A DNA stretch of 64,000 bases from Penelope pileata (taxonomy: Eukaryota; Chordata; Aves; Galliformes; Cracidae): NCBI GenBank assembly GCA_013396635.1, contig WBMW01000144.1:904900-968899 (forward strand), given 5' to 3'. The position numbers and the translations under genes were made by a program. Of this stretch, positions 1-11,319 are shown piece by piece (position 1 is the first letter of the stretch; each line of letters starts with the position of its first letter). The notes beneath the pieces are model-generated. The model searched no databases. It saw nothing but the letters and a program-made list of their open reading frames with translations, and had not been told where the DNA came from.

Positions 1-954
1 GCTTCTTCATATTCTCTTAAAATCTTTTTTGCTTGTTCAGCAGAGTGATTTTCCTGCAGAAACTTTCTTCTTTTGAATCTTCAGGTCTTTTTTGGGAGAC
101 TGACTTTTCCATCCTAAAGGGGATTTTCATGTCTGTTTCCAATATGGTGTCACATTACACAGTTCCTAATAAGAGACATTTCACACATGGAAGAGTTACT
201 CAATTTAATAACTAAGGTTCCTATGAAAATATGTATCAGATTTTGAGCTTCAAGTGTGCCAGAGATGTAGCCCTAGCTTTATGTATGTAGATGAGCTTCC
301 ATCTTCTCCTTTGCTAATATGTGCACTGTTTTTTTTCCCTGGACATCTCACACTGGCCCTTCTCAGAGTCAAGTACTGAATACACGGAACTTTCAACACA
401 GAAGTCATATATTATCTAAGCAAGTAAACCTGTTCAATAAGTAGAACATGGAATTGAGCTCTGTAAAACAATTACTTTAAGCTTTGCTTGTTTTGCTTTA
501 CTCTTTTTGGTTTAAAGTCAGCACCATTAACCATGAACAAACTCCTCCTGAACTTCTGAATCCTGCTTACCAATAGCAAAACTGAGAGACAAAATTCTTT
601 TATTATGTGATATTTCTCTGGGGCAACACACTTTTCAGGTTTGTTTTGTCTCAAATGCAGATGAAGGGATGGTGTCAAGGTTAACTTCATTTTGTTTTTA
701 GTTGCAAAATCACAGGTGTTTCATGTCACACGAAGAAAGAAACTTTGATACCTAGGTATTCAAACAAGCGTGTCTGTAGCTTGTGAACACCTAGTACTTG
801 GTTACACCATGAGTATTGCGTTCCTTCATTTTATTAAAGTATGCCAAAGAGAAGTAACAAAACTGCATGTGAACTGTACTGTGGATACTGTTTTCAAGAC
901 TAAGACTTCCTATTTGTTTTTTTTTTGTTTGTTTGTTTTACCTTTTCTTTCAAG
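1..954. other. CEP290 intron sequence
   Basis: This lies upstream of the first CEP290 exon I can place. It is AT-rich, with a T-rich tract at 918-945. I could not recognise an earlier CEP290 exon here with confidence. Confidence 0.5.
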
Positions 955-1028
955 ATTGAGCTTCTCAAACACTTTCCTGAAGGTGCAAGGACAGACCATG
1001 ACCTCACCAGGGAGCTTCAGCTTTTAAG
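955..1028 (+). CDS. CEP290: CEP290 exon (fourth from last)
   Basis: The acceptor is ttttctttcaag and the donor is AAG|gtacta. It encodes IELLKHFPEGARTDHDLTR then ELQLL and two bases of the next codon (74 bases, ends phase 2). The next exon supplies the A that completes Arg. Confidence 0.85.
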
Positions 1029-2710
1029 GTACTATATTCCTTGGCCAATATATATGAAATAAAAAAGATCAAGAAAAAAACATTACAATTCTTAGTTAGA
1101 TATTCTAAAGCATTGAAATGAAATATTAATAATACCTATGAAATATTTTTTAAAGTTATTATAAAATTGCTTTTTATTCTAGACTAACTAACAGTCGACT
1201 GGAGAAAGAAAAAGCTGAACTAGCTCGCCAGGTGGAAGACTGTAAGCACCACATACACACATATGCAAGTCCTGCAGCTGGTAATCGTTTTCAATATCTA
1301 AAATAAAGATCTTGCGTATTTTGGACCTAAAACTGTTTTTACTTAATGTGTGTACAAGATGGTAATATAATCCCAATACTTCTATGCTTTTATTAATGCT
1401 GATGTACCATATACTGGAGCAAATTAAGGTCCCTGATCTTTAGGTATTTACATAAGTTTTTTTTATAAGGAAGCATTAGAAAAAATCTCTACAATTAATT
1501 ATTTTGAAGAAGAGCCTGGAATCTTGGCAAGATTTCCCTTTCCAAGTAGATGGGTTTTTCATGCTACTACCATTTGCTTTATAAACCTCAGAAGACTGCT
1601 TGTAAGATTTCAGTCATTCACTGAAACCCTCCTGCTTACTCCTCCTGCCTTGTGTTCCTGGCTGCAAGAGATTAAGCATCTATTTTAGGATATCAGTTCT
1701 GCGAATGATTTGAGACTTAACAGCCATCAGAAAAAGCCACAGGAAAAGCAACGGAGGCCACTGCGTGAGAGCGTTATAGTAGAGCAGCACATTGCTGCAA
1801 GACTGGGGGAAAAAAAAAAAACACTCTTGAATCATGAATAAGATCCTTAAACTGCTTTTTCCAAATTTCCTACATTCAGTTCTGAGAAACTGTATATATA
1901 GTATTTCCCAGAAGTGTGCTAATGGACTGGCCATTAGAGTATAGCATTCAATCAAATTATACACCATTGCCTGATTTGTGCAAGAACTAAAGAAAAGCCC
2001 AGATGATTTGAAGTTCATTGATCACAAAAGGGTTGCATCTCTTCAAAGTTGAAACAGTTGAAAACTTACTGTAACAAAACTATTCATGATTATAGTTACC
2101 TTAAATTTCCTATTAAAATTGGTATTTTTGCAGGAAATAATGCAATTGTAAAGAAGGATAAAAATGCTAAGTTAATGACGGAAGTAGCTGACCTTCAGGC
2201 AGAGCTGAAAGCCTCAGAGTTCGAGAAAGAACAGTTAAAGGTGAGTTGCAACGATCATCTTTGGCAAGATAATGAACACAATTATTGTCAGCTGAAGGAC
2301 CTATTTAATACCCAAACTAACGCTAAAACAACAAAGTCAATTACTAAGCATTATGCTTATGAAGCCAATTTTGTTGTGAGTTTCCTCTTCCTGAGTAGAT
2401 TTTTGCCTGTATGTGTGTTCTCTAGTACTTTTGCCTCTGAAGAAAAAGGCAAAAAATCTGTTGTTGACAAGTGTTTGCTAAGTTTTGGATACAAATGGTA
2501 CTCTTTTGTTCTTTGGAATAGGAGGAAACCAAAAAGTTGAGAAAAGAACTGGAAAACTTCAACCCTTCCTTTTTTGAAGAAATTGAGGATCTGAAATACA
2601 ACTATAATGAAGAAGTAAAAAAAAATATTATTTTAGAAGAAAAATTAAAGAAGCTTTCTGAAGAGTTTGGCATGCAAGTGGATAGTCCTGCTAATACTTC
2701 TGTTGATTAG
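955..2710 (+). CDS. CEP290: CEP290, C-terminal exons (partial gene; 5' part lies outside the window)
   Basis: CEP290 is a large coiled-coil protein of the centrosome and the ciliary transition zone. The last four exons I can place are 955-1028, 1183 to 1241 or 1280, 2134-2240 and 2522-2710 (stop TAG 2708-2710). The final exon reads EETKKLRKELENF, then NPSFFEEIEDLKYNYNEEV, then KKLSEEFGMQV, which closely follows the known vertebrate CEP290 C-terminus. The sequence is rich in E, K and L, as expected for coiled coil. It ends in SPANTSVD, without the acidic tail that I recall from the human protein. The join between the second and third exons is odd: the best-looking donor would create a stop codon (see findings). 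The gene runs convergently toward RLIG1. Identity is very sure; the donor of the second exon is not. Confidence 0.93.
1183..1241 (+). CDS. CEP290: CEP290 exon (third from last), donor uncertain
   Basis: The acceptor is ttttattctag. The exon encodes LTNSRLEKEKAELARQVED, matching the vertebrate LEKEKAEL segment. The strong-looking donor ACT|gtaagc at 1241/1242 leaves a single T, and the next exon begins GA, giving TGA. The alternative donor G|gtaatc at 1280/1281 keeps the same phase and gives GGA (Gly), with 13 additional residues. Confidence 0.7.
2134..2240 (+). CDS. CEP290: CEP290 penultimate exon
   Basis: The acceptor is tatttttgcag and the donor is AAG|gtgagt. In the only long frame it reads NNAIVKKDKNAKLMTEVAD then LQAELKASEFEKEQLK, and it continues in phase 0 into the last exon. 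The first two bases (GA) complete a split codon. Confidence 0.88.
2522..2710 (+). CDS. CEP290: CEP290 last coding exon
   Basis: The acceptor is tttggaatag. The exon has 62 codons plus TAG and carries the strongly conserved FFEEIEDLKYNY segment. The stop falls 21 residues after LKKLSEEFG begins. Confidence 0.93.
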   Translation, partial: EETKKLRKELENFNPSFFEEIEDLKYNYNEEVKKNIILEEKLKKLSEEFGMQVDSPANTSVD

Positions 2711-2734
2711 GCATTTAGTAACCTCAGTATTGAA

Positions 2735-2795
2735 AATAAATGCTGTGGCAGTTACATAATAGTGATTTGTCCGTATCATTCCAGGATGAAATAAA
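2735..2795 (+). promoter_or_regulatory. CEP290 polyadenylation signals
   Basis: AATAAA occurs at 2735-2740 and again at 2790-2795, only 25 and 80 bases past the CEP290 stop, implying a very short 3' UTR. Another AATAAA at 3253-3258 could serve a longer form. Confidence 0.65.
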
Positions 2796-3291
2796 ATTAC
2801 TCAAGTTATAAATGGTTTGGCACGTTCCACAGCTTGCAGAATTAAATTAGCCAATGGATTGGACTAGTTTTACCTCCCCCAGCTACTCTGCAATATTAAT
2901 TCAGAACAGTAATTGTGGTACTACACATTTTTGAGGAGAAGGTTAAGTTTTCAACTCCACCTAGAAGTTCAGAAACTTTGAAAGCACACTATGTATGGTA
3001 AATTCCAGATCAACAATACTATGTAATTTATTCTTGCAGTCTTGCACATCCCAACAATAGACAGTGTGGTAGTCATCTCTATCATTATGTTATTTATTTT
3101 TACCTTAATTTTAGAAAAATCAAGAATAAAGAATGGGAAATATGCTTGCAGTACATCAGCCAAAGAGTATTTTTGTAGATAAATGTACAGCTACTATGAA
3201 CAATTTTCATTTTGTATACTTTATACAGATGGATGTATACTTTTACAGTACAAATAAAAAAAAAGCCCACTCAAACCACTATGCAGTCACT

Positions 3292-4046
3292 TTTATTATT
3301 CATGCCATCTTTTTTCAAATATTTAATATGCTTTTGATAAGTTTAGAAGCAGTCTCAAAATGGGTACTATTGAGCCAAGTCACATCTCTTTCTACTTACT
3401 AAGGATCTCCAAATAGAATGAGTATATTTCTTATTTCTTACTCCGATCTTCGTACCAAAATTGTGGAAGTAGATGTAAGATACAGCTTAATTAGTTTTTC
3501 AGGTACTAGCATATGCTGTGGCTTACCAGTTAACTGATACCAGAAAAAGTTTTCACCCAAGAAAAACAAACCTTTTAGAAAATCATCATGCTTCAGGCCT
3601 AATTCTGGTCCCACCAGAAATCTGTCCTGCACTGATAAGAAAAAAACAGATCCTGAATCTCAATTCTACGTGTTACTGTGTTACAGTAATTATATTTAGA
3701 AAAGTGCAACTGATGGAACTTTTACAGTTGATTGCATTCATAAACTAAGCTACTAGGATCAAGCCAGTGTTAGACATCGTGTTACTTAATCGTAACAGTT
3801 CCAGGAATGGATTCACAAGTTAAGGATTTTTTGGAAAAGAAAATAAACATGCTGAAAGCTAGATCTTTGTTCTGGATGTCACATCTCTTTTTACATACAG
3901 TAAGTCATTTAGGAAGAACTTCAAACTGTAGAGTACGGAGCTTGCTGCCTGAGCAGGAAGATTCCTTTTTGTAAGGAGTTTGACGATAGACAGAAGTAAG
4001 AAGAATGCAAGACATACAGCTATTAACTTAAAATAGAAAGATAATT
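3292..4046 (-). other. RLIG1 3' UTR (inferred) with polyadenylation signal
   Basis: On the - strand AATAAA occurs at 3297-3292, about 750 bases past the RLIG1 stop, so the 3' UTR probably ends near 3275. The end is about 500 bases from the CEP290 polyadenylation signals. I saw no coding signal in this stretch. Confidence 0.45.
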
Positions 4047-4235
4047 TCAAGCATCAAACTTGATATCTTTGAGTCTGCCAAATCTTTGACCGTTTAGGTT
4101 TGAAAAGTGATGAAACAAACTCTTTGGTCCAAAGTCACAAGCGTAGTCATTTCTATTAAAAGAAATCACAACAGGCTGAGAATTCAGGTATGTCTCTGCA
4201 AGTGGCCAGCATAAACCAAGATGATGACGATGGAG
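4047..4235 (-). CDS. RLIG1: RLIG1 last coding exon
   Basis: Residues 263-324 and TGA (4049-4047). It begins [20 protein letters not shown] and ends RLKDIKFDA. It is easily missed because it has no internal Met-led frame; I found it by its match to the known C-terminus. The acceptor is tttttag. Confidence 0.92.
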   Translation of the reverse strand, partial: LHRHHLGLCWPLAETYLNSQPVVISFNRNDYACDFGPKSLFHHFSNLNGQRFGRLKDIKFDA

Positions 4236-7200
4236 CTAAAAATAAGAAGAAACAGATCCACTTAGAGATTTTGATAGAGCAGCCTGAGAGTTCCCAATCT
4301 GAAAGGGAGGGGTCCTTAATTCTAAGATCCTTTGCATTAGGTCATTTCTTAGAAACATTCATCAGTTATCTGTTCTTTGATTAATACGACTAAGTGAAGC
4401 ACACCAAAACCAAGGTGTCCTCCAGAGCATCAGAAATAAAAATTAACTTGCTAATTAATCAAAGATCACATTAACAAGCCTTGTTCTATAAGTCAACATT
4501 ACAAGAAAGGAATTTTTTAAATAAGGCTTTAAAATGCCGAATGATTCCTCCATGGAATAGGAAAACCATTACTTTAAGTTCTCAATTACTATTAGCATAA
4601 TGTAGATAATGAAAAAGTTTAATAAACTGTCATTTGTAGTGATTACTGTTCAGTGGCTTGCCTAATTCTACCATAAACTCATTTGCTAGGATAACTAATA
4701 AAGAATTTGAAAAACAAGGCAAAAGCTGAATGGTAAGCCACAATACCTCAAATACTACAGACTACTTTAGTGCTTTCTACACGTCTATCTGTATATTCAC
4801 CTTGATTAAACATCCATCATGGCAGTGCCACACAATTCCTTCAACTTTACCCTCACTGCAGCCTTCAAACCAAGACACTATGTCACTTTGTTTCAAAGTA
4901 GGTGGATTCTTTATTTCAAATGCTCCATGTGGTACAAGAAGATGTATAGGTTGCTTTTTGCTTCCCAATCCTATGTCAAAAGGAACAAAAATCTTCCTGC
5001 AGTTACGTGTTTTAACAGTTTCCTCACTTTTGTTATTACAGCCATCTTAAAAGCACTCTATAAAGGCAGATTTCTGTTAGACACTACCATAACATCCTGT
5101 CGTTAAAAGGCTAATTAAATACACATAAGTATTGAACGTAGCTATCTCCTCCTCATGTAACTTTTACTTATAGAAAAGAAATTAACACACCATAGACTTG
5201 ACACAGTAGTCTGTTTCATCCTCATGCTCACCTCCTCATTAATGATAAAGCCGCTAGGCTAAGTTCTTCATGCTTCAAATCACAATCCATATCACAAACA
5301 AACATCTTAGTTTGTGAAAATTTGGCCTATTTTCTTATGAATATGGATTAATACTTAGGCCAGGCTGTTAAAAAAATGTATTGCCTCTTCAGTGACTTAA
5401 GATTTACATTGAAAACCAAGACTAAAGCTACTAAAAATTTTTGCTGCTGTTCATTTACATTCCAACATAATGCTTAGATCATGTACTACCATTTTTTCAA
5501 TCCATCCTTGCAAATTACCCTAGCAGCCAAGCTAAGTTAAAATTCACTTGTGCTCATGTGCTCCTAATGGTGTGGTTTTTGTTAATAGGCCTTTGTTAAT
5601 AGGTTAATAGGTTTTTGTTTGTTTAAAAGGGAGAAGTCACAAGCAAAATTTAGCTTTAAAATTACACTTCCTTGATACTTATAATATTTAATAATTTTAA
5701 AACTGTAACTCATGACTAATTCTAGGGACTAAAAAACTGTGGTTAAATAAAATTTTCTATTTGAATGACTTGAACAGCATCAAGAAAAGAATTTAAAAAA
5801 AAAAAGCCAAAAAAAGGCACCCTCAAACAGTCGAAGTATTTTTAAAACTGATGTTTAAAATGATTTTTCTAGTTAGTGTGATTATTTTCTGGCAAGTTCT
5901 CATTAAAAATGAAGTGTTACTTCATTAACTGGTTTGGAAACCACAATAAGCATCAGTTAAAACCTATGTCTTGCCTACTGAGAAAGAAGAGTTCTTTAAC
6001 AGTACAGCCATTTTTCCCTGTCAGATGTCAGACAGGGCTCTGCATCAATATAGCTGAAGCCTCGGTTTTAGGTATGCTGTAAGTAGTTTCCTCTAAGTAG
6101 ATATATGCACTAGGTATATATTTTTTAAAAATCACAATTACCTTCATGCAGAAGCTTTTATGGTTCTTTGCATGAATAAAACTGCTGATCTTTGTTGAAA
6201 GGCTATAGCAAAGCATATTTTCATATTAACTCCTGAAGAACATGCAGGCAAAAAGAGGTTTAATAGACAAACAGACTCATGACAATTCTATTTTCTGAGC
6301 TGAATGTTTTTTGGGTACCAACCTGTAAGTGTTCTTTGAGCTAGCCCTTTCTTCCCAAGAAATGTTACATTTCTAGTTTTAAACATACTTTCTTCTATTT
6401 AAAAGGGAAAAAAAAACATTATACAAAGAAAATGAATACTTTTACACCTAAAATATAACTGAATAATTGAAGTATTTAGACCATACACTCTTACCATATG
6501 GATTTGCATTAATATTCGTCCCAATAAGCTCCAATGTTTGTTCTTGAAGTTCTGACAGTGGCACTGGACTGACTTCCAGAAGCTCAGGGTCAGCATGGTG
6601 TTTCAATACCAGTGCTATTTCAGCCTCATAATTTACAACCGATGAGTGCCAGCAATACTGCTTACTATTTTTCTCCACAGGCACCCAACCTATAAGAAAA
6701 CGCTACATTTTACCGAAGTAAGCATCTAAATTTATCAAATGCATACTAAAGCTGTACATGCATTTAAAAACAAAGAAACAAAAACCAACAGTTACAACTG
6801 TTTTTCTAGTTGCTCTGTTTGTAGCTAAGGTATCTCCGATAATAATAATCTCTAGTAATACAAACACAGCAATTTTGTTGTACAGACATACAGAGCTTCA
6901 GCTGAAAGCAAACTAATCAGTTTTAGTATGTCAGAACAAAGCCTTTCTGGATAACAAATGAATAATATTCCAACTGTTTTCTAAATATGCTGGCTACTAC
7001 TTTTAACGTTGGAACTAACTCTGACTCACCTCAAAACCAGTATTTTTTCCCCATTTTACCAAATGTACCTGGCATATGTCCGTTTTCATCAGGCAAAGGA
7101 TTGCCATTGGAGAACTCTATTTCCTTTGCTGGAATCCAGGTATCTGGAACAGGCTTGAAATCCTCTTCAACATTCCATATAAACTCTAGACATATAGATG

Positions 7201-10200
7201 TGGCATTTAGATTTTGACAAACTGTTAATCAGATTCACATTTTGATCCTCTGTCAATGTAAGTATTAAAATATTGTTTTCTAAACCTTACAGAGAGCAGT
7301 CCACATTACTTTGTAAAAGCACCAACACTTGATATACAGTCTAGAATCAGGAGGTTTCAAGTAACACATTAGACTTTAAGTAGTTAAGATAAAGAAGTAG
7401 CTACCTAAGTAGCCAATGATATATTTAAACTAGAAGAAGAGAAGTAAAGTTGAGTGGCGTAAAAAAAATGGAGCTAGGTAAGTGACATTTCTTGTGTTAG
7501 ACAAGAGGTAAGTTATCCAGTGGGAAAAACATGTTACCAGTGCAGGAAAGAAAAATCTTCACTGACCTTTGTAATCTTCCAATGAATATAAGAATCGTTT
7601 GAATCTTTTTTCAGCTTGCTTGTTGGGTCTTCTGTCCAGCCTGGCCCATAGGTACGGCTGCCCTAGAGATCCCAGAGGGAGAAAAACAGCAGTTTCCTTA
7701 GGTAACCATACCCTGCAGAGTACTGAAATAAACTACTTAAAAGGTAAAATACGAATCTGTCACTACAGAAATTTTACATCCAAAAGACTACTTTAATATA
7801 TTAATTATTGTATACATCTAAAAATCTACTTGTAGATTATTGCCCAGTTTAATGCAAAGTTTGTTTTCTTTTTTTCCTCATTTCCTCCCAACCTCCATAC
7901 TTCTTTTAAACCTTCTCACAGAAATTAAATATCCTCTGTACAAATTCTAGTGTGCAAGGTAGATTTACTAACAAGAATTTTTAAAACGAGAATACTTCCT
8001 TGATTGGCATGCTTACTTAAGCTATACTTAACATATTTAGAGAGTAAAATATCTTAACAACTTTATAGATGTCGACTATATTCATGGTAACTATTACTTT
8101 CTGGCAAAGTAAAACAGGCTGCTAGTCAAGATGAAAAATTTTATACAGATCTTCCTTATTACCTTTATAGGTAGTTACATAACAGCAGGTTCCGTCCACC
8201 TTTTCAGTAGGAATTGCATTGTATATATCTGCCTCTAATGCCTTTCCATTTAGAGTTTCAGTTGCCAAAACTTTAAATGGCTGAAAAGAAGACAGGTATT
8301 TTAAATCCTAATCACTGCCACGTTACTCCTTTGTTTTCATATGGATTCTTGTTTTGTACAGTTGGGCTCTATAAATCCAATATTATACATTATATTCCTG
8401 ACTTCTAATGCTATCAAAATGCACCACTGTTTCTGCAAGACAAGTTTGGAAAATGCTGTAAGACATCTGGAAAATGCTGCAAGACAAAAAAACAAAGGCA
8501 ATCTATTTGCAAGCTCTGACCCTCCTTTCCATTCTTTATTGGTATTTAGAGACTATTTTGCCTTCCACTTTAAATGGTGCATATCATCTAGATGGGTCCC
8601 ACTCCAACAATACAAATTTTGAGATATGCCTTCCTGTATTACTGTGGCAACAGAAGTTCACCTTGACTATCTGCTCCTGTTTTGGGTTGGAACTGAACAG
8701 CAATGGCACTACGGTCAATAAAAATACATGTATAAGTGGATTGCGAGGTGGCAAAGCATTCTAGTATAAAATACTTTATTAACAACTGGTACTGAACATT
8801 TTTCCCCTTAGAAAGAATAAAGATAAGCAATCCAGTGATCTGAAACAATATCCAGCCACAATTAGTCCAAGTTTCCATGAGGTATCATTAGAGAAATAAT
8901 AGTATCATTAGTTTCAGTGAAAACATGTTAAAATGTGTTTGGATTAAAATATTTTCCTGAGTAATAATCATCCCTCCTTCCCCTCTCCCTAGTCAGCTTT
9001 GAATTCTAAACTGGTCACCATCTCTTTCTGCTAGCAAAACACAAAGAAGTCCTTGTCTTGAAAAAGTCTCTGAACACAATACACAGAGGTCAAACTGAGA
9101 AGCTTGTACATACTCCCTTTACACTGCATGACCATTTTATAGAATCACAGAATGGTTTGAGTTGGAAGGGACCTTAACGATCATCTAGCTCCAATGTCCT
9201 GCCACGGGCAGGGCGGCCACCCACCAGGTCAGGCTGCCCAGGGCCCCATCCAAGCCGGCCTTGAGCACCTGCAGGGATGGGGCATCCACAGCTTCTCTGG
9301 GCAGCTGTGCCAGTGCCTCACTGCCCTCTGAGTAAGAAATTTCTTCCCAATAACTAATCTAAACCTTCCCTTTCCTTGTCCTATCACTACCAGACTGTGT
9401 AAAAAGTTGTTCTCCTTCTTTTCCATAAGCTCCCTTTAAATACTGGAAGGCTGCAATGAGTTCTCCCTGAATTCATCATGTCTCTAACCATAACATACAG
9501 TATATATGGAGACATTATTTTCAGGATAGCGAGAAAACATCAATTGGTTTTCCCAAGACCACTGTCTAGCAGCCCCAGCCCCTGTGTTATCCTTGCCTCA
9601 ACTCTGAATGACAGGAAGGAAAAAAAAAAAAAAAAAGCATTCCAGAGCCAGATCTAATCCCATCTACTTTTTCTATATGAAGGAACAACAATTTTGGGAA
9701 GGACCCTAACATGACCACTATCAGTAGGGTGCTGGTACTTAAAGCTTGTGTCATTTTGCGTCGACAACAGAGTTACTGGCATTATTTTAGTCCTTCCGTC
9801 CCTAAGTCAAACATCAGCGGGAGAAGACCACCCGGATGGGGTGGAGGTGCCCCCCGCAGCCACGGGGCAGCAGCAGAGGCGCTCCCCGACAGCGGCCCCA
9901 GAGGGCGCAGCTCCGCAGCCGCACGGTGCCTGCCAGCTCCGCCGCGGACCGCTGGGCTTGCTCTCCATTGCGTCCACCCTGGTAATACACATCTGAAGAG
10001 CCTCAAATGAATTTTTCTGTCGTAAGCCTGGTGCTCCTTCGATCACAAAAAGATGATAATAATGAGGATAAACGCTTGTTTTTCCCCAAGAAGGAGGGAC
10101 TGCGGGTCGGTGTTTACATACACTCAGTGCCAGGGGCTGACGGAGCAGTCATGTTGCAGAGGCCTCGTTCCTTGCCATTACTGTTCCCTACGCTTAGAAA

Positions 10201-10490
10201 AAGCAAACAGAAAATCAGGGTAAGGACCCAGACACGGCGATGGGAGATGAGCGGGATGGGGCTGCCGGGGCACAGCACCGCCCCGCCCCCCGCACAGGAG
10301 CGGGCAGGGGAAGCCCTATGGAAGCCCCTGAGTGCTCTCCCTGCTCCCGGCCCCCCAGGCCCAGCGCCTCCCCCGGCCCGCGCCGCCCCGGCCTGGCCAC
10401 CTGGCGCTCCCGCTTGGCCGATGGCTCCTCCTTCACCTCGGTGACAAACAAGCAGGGCACCTTGCGCTGCACCGCGCCCCTGCGGCTCAT
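4047..10490 (-). CDS. RLIG1: RLIG1 (C12orf29 orthologue): ATP-dependent RNA 5'-phosphate/3'-OH ligase
   Basis: This gene encodes an RNA ligase that is AMPylated on a lysine and seals 5'-phosphate to 3'-OH RNA ends, as known for the human protein. Seven coding exons join as complement 10401-10490, 8163-8280, 7567-7662, 7069-7185, 6495-6689, 4801-4970, 4047-4235. The lengths sum to 975 bases: 324 aa plus TGA, against 325 aa in human. All six introns are GT-AG. Visible motifs are [16 protein letters not shown] (nucleotidyltransferase motif I, catalytic Lys at residue 57 as in human), YLWARLDR after it, EGIVWH at 249-254 (motif IV) and DGCLIK at 257-262 followed by LHRHH (motif V region). I see no frameshift or internal stop, so the gene should be functional. 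It is divergent from the C12orf50 orthologue and convergent with CEP290. Confidence 0.95.
4801..4970 (-). CDS. RLIG1: RLIG1 coding exon 6 (motif IV)
   Basis: Residues 206-262, [20 protein letters not shown] through [14 protein letters not shown]. It ends in phase 0. The acceptor is gacatag and the donor AAG|gtgaat. EGIVW is the motif IV signature of the ligase/capping superfamily. Confidence 0.95.
6495..6689 (-). CDS. RLIG1: RLIG1 coding exon 5
   Basis: Residues 141-205, with [20 protein letters not shown] then [11 protein letters not shown] and ending in GTNINANPY. It is the largest exon (195 bases, phase 1-1). The acceptor is cttatag and the donor ATG|gtaaga. Confidence 0.94.
7069..7185 (-). 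CDS. RLIG1: RLIG1 coding exon 4
   Basis: Residues 102-140, with [20 protein letters not shown] then [18 protein letters not shown]. It is flanked by phase-1 introns (117 bases). The acceptor is tgtctag and the donor CAG|gtacat. Confidence 0.93.
7567..7662 (-). CDS. RLIG1: RLIG1 coding exon 3
   Basis: Residues 70-101, [19 protein letters not shown] then [13 protein letters not shown]. It is flanked by phase-1 introns (96 bases). The acceptor is atctctag and the donor AAG|gtcagt. Confidence 0.93.
8163..8280 (-). CDS. RLIG1: RLIG1 coding exon 2 (catalytic lysine)
   Basis: Residues 31-69 plus one base, from [13 protein letters not shown] to VTTYK. It contains EKVDG with the nucleotidyl-accepting Lys57. 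The acceptor is ttttcag and the donor AAG|gtaata. Confidence 0.94.
9139..9470 (-). mobile_element. CR1 LINE 3' fragment in RLIG1 intron 1
   Basis: On the + strand it starts agaatcacagaatggtttg followed by gttggaagggacct, the reverse complement of the CR1 3' UTR and its ATTCTRTG octamer tail. The 5'-truncated copy is on the - strand, the same sense as RLIG1. Its former coding part is broken. Confidence 0.9.
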
Positions 10491-10800
10491 GGCCCCGCTG
10501 CTCGCTCCCGCCGCCGGCCTAGCGCCAAGCCAGAAGCGCGCCTGCGCCGGCCCCGCCGCGGTGCGCCAAGGGAAATGTAGTCCGGCGCCGCCCGGCAGGA
10601 GCGGGGCTGTCCTCCCCTCCCGCGTCAGGCAGGTGTGCGGGGAGCAGAGCCTCGGGCCGGGGGCTCGCGCTCGGGCTGGGGCCGTTGGCGGAGCCGCTGT
10701 CGTCGCCTGCCAGCAGCTTTCCCTCGCGCCTCTGCCTGCTGCTGGGCATGGATGCGGTATCTGCAAGGTGTGGAGACCTCTCTGTCAGGTTTTACCTCTG
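10215..10800. promoter_or_regulatory. CpG-rich divergent promoter of RLIG1 and the C12orf50 orthologue
   Basis: This GC- and CpG-rich block in an AT-rich window covers RLIG1 exon 1 and continues about 300 bases upstream of its ATG, where + strand transcription should start. There is no evident TATA box. Sites seen: GGGAAATGTAGT at 10570-10581, the reverse complement of ACTACATTTCCC and close to the ZNF143-associated ACTACAnnTCCC element of divergent promoters; and GCGCGCCTGCGCC at about 10537-10549, close to the NRF1 consensus. Both factors are inferred from motif only. A smaller GC-rich block lies at 9830-9960, inside RLIG1 intron 1. Confidence 0.75.
10401..10490 (-). CDS. RLIG1: RLIG1 coding exon 1
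   Basis: The exon starts at ATG 10490-10488 and encodes [20 protein letters not shown] then [10 protein letters not shown] (30 codons, ends phase 0). The donor is CAG|gtggcc. The start matches the human N-terminus in length and sequence. It sits inside the CpG-rich block. Confidence 0.93.
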
Positions 10801-11319
10801 CCGGGACAACTGCCTCCTTTCGTTGCCCGTGATCTCTGCGCTGGTACATAGCGTTTCGGCTAGAGCCCCCTTCCGATAGTCCTGGGCAGCGCTAACTGCT
10901 TCCTTCAGTGCACACTCCTGCCCACTGATTGCTCCTTATTAAACTGTTTTCCTTAACTTTCTTAATTTTCTTGGGTGGTGAATTGAGGTGTAAGGTGTGT
11001 GCAACTCCTGGAGCCTTTCTGTGTCATTTCATGCCGTTCTCCTTTTCCGTTCTGCTCGTGCCTTTAGGTTTTTCTTCTGAAGTCTCAAGTTTTGATCTGA
11101 CTGCTTCACAGCGTTCATCTTGATAGCAGTGATGTCGCTCAGTGTTGTAAATTTGATCCCACATAGTGGGGATGACCCTGTCCGTACCACTTTTCAGGAT
11201 TAGACATTTATTCTCATTCTCAGATATTTTTTGTTCAGAGGCAGCCCAGGACCTGAATGAGAATGGCGATGTTAATTAGTAACACAGGTGTGTGCTGTTC
11301 TCTCTGCTTTCTGTGGCAG

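Larger units (their letters stand above)
4236..8162 (-). other. RLIG1 introns 2-6
   Basis: Introns lie at 4236-4800, 4971-6494, 6690-7068, 7186-7566 and 7663-8162. They are AT-rich and unique-looking. A small tandem of a ttaatagg unit is at 5581-5613. No mobile element was recognised. Confidence 0.6.

Noticed and set aside
2049..2540. 163-codon + strand frame
   Set aside because: It is the CEP290 exon at 2134-2240 read through into both flanking introns.
9711..10046. Open frames on both strands in a GC-rich patch, including a - strand frame with [13 protein letters not shown]
   Set aside because: GC-rich CpG sequence lacks stop codons by composition. No known domain, and the frames overlap on both strands. 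A small alternative exon cannot be excluded.
10007..10879. Several long frames on both strands through the CpG block
   Set aside because: Composition effect. Only the RLIG1 exon 1 part (10401-10490, - strand) matches a protein and splices correctly.
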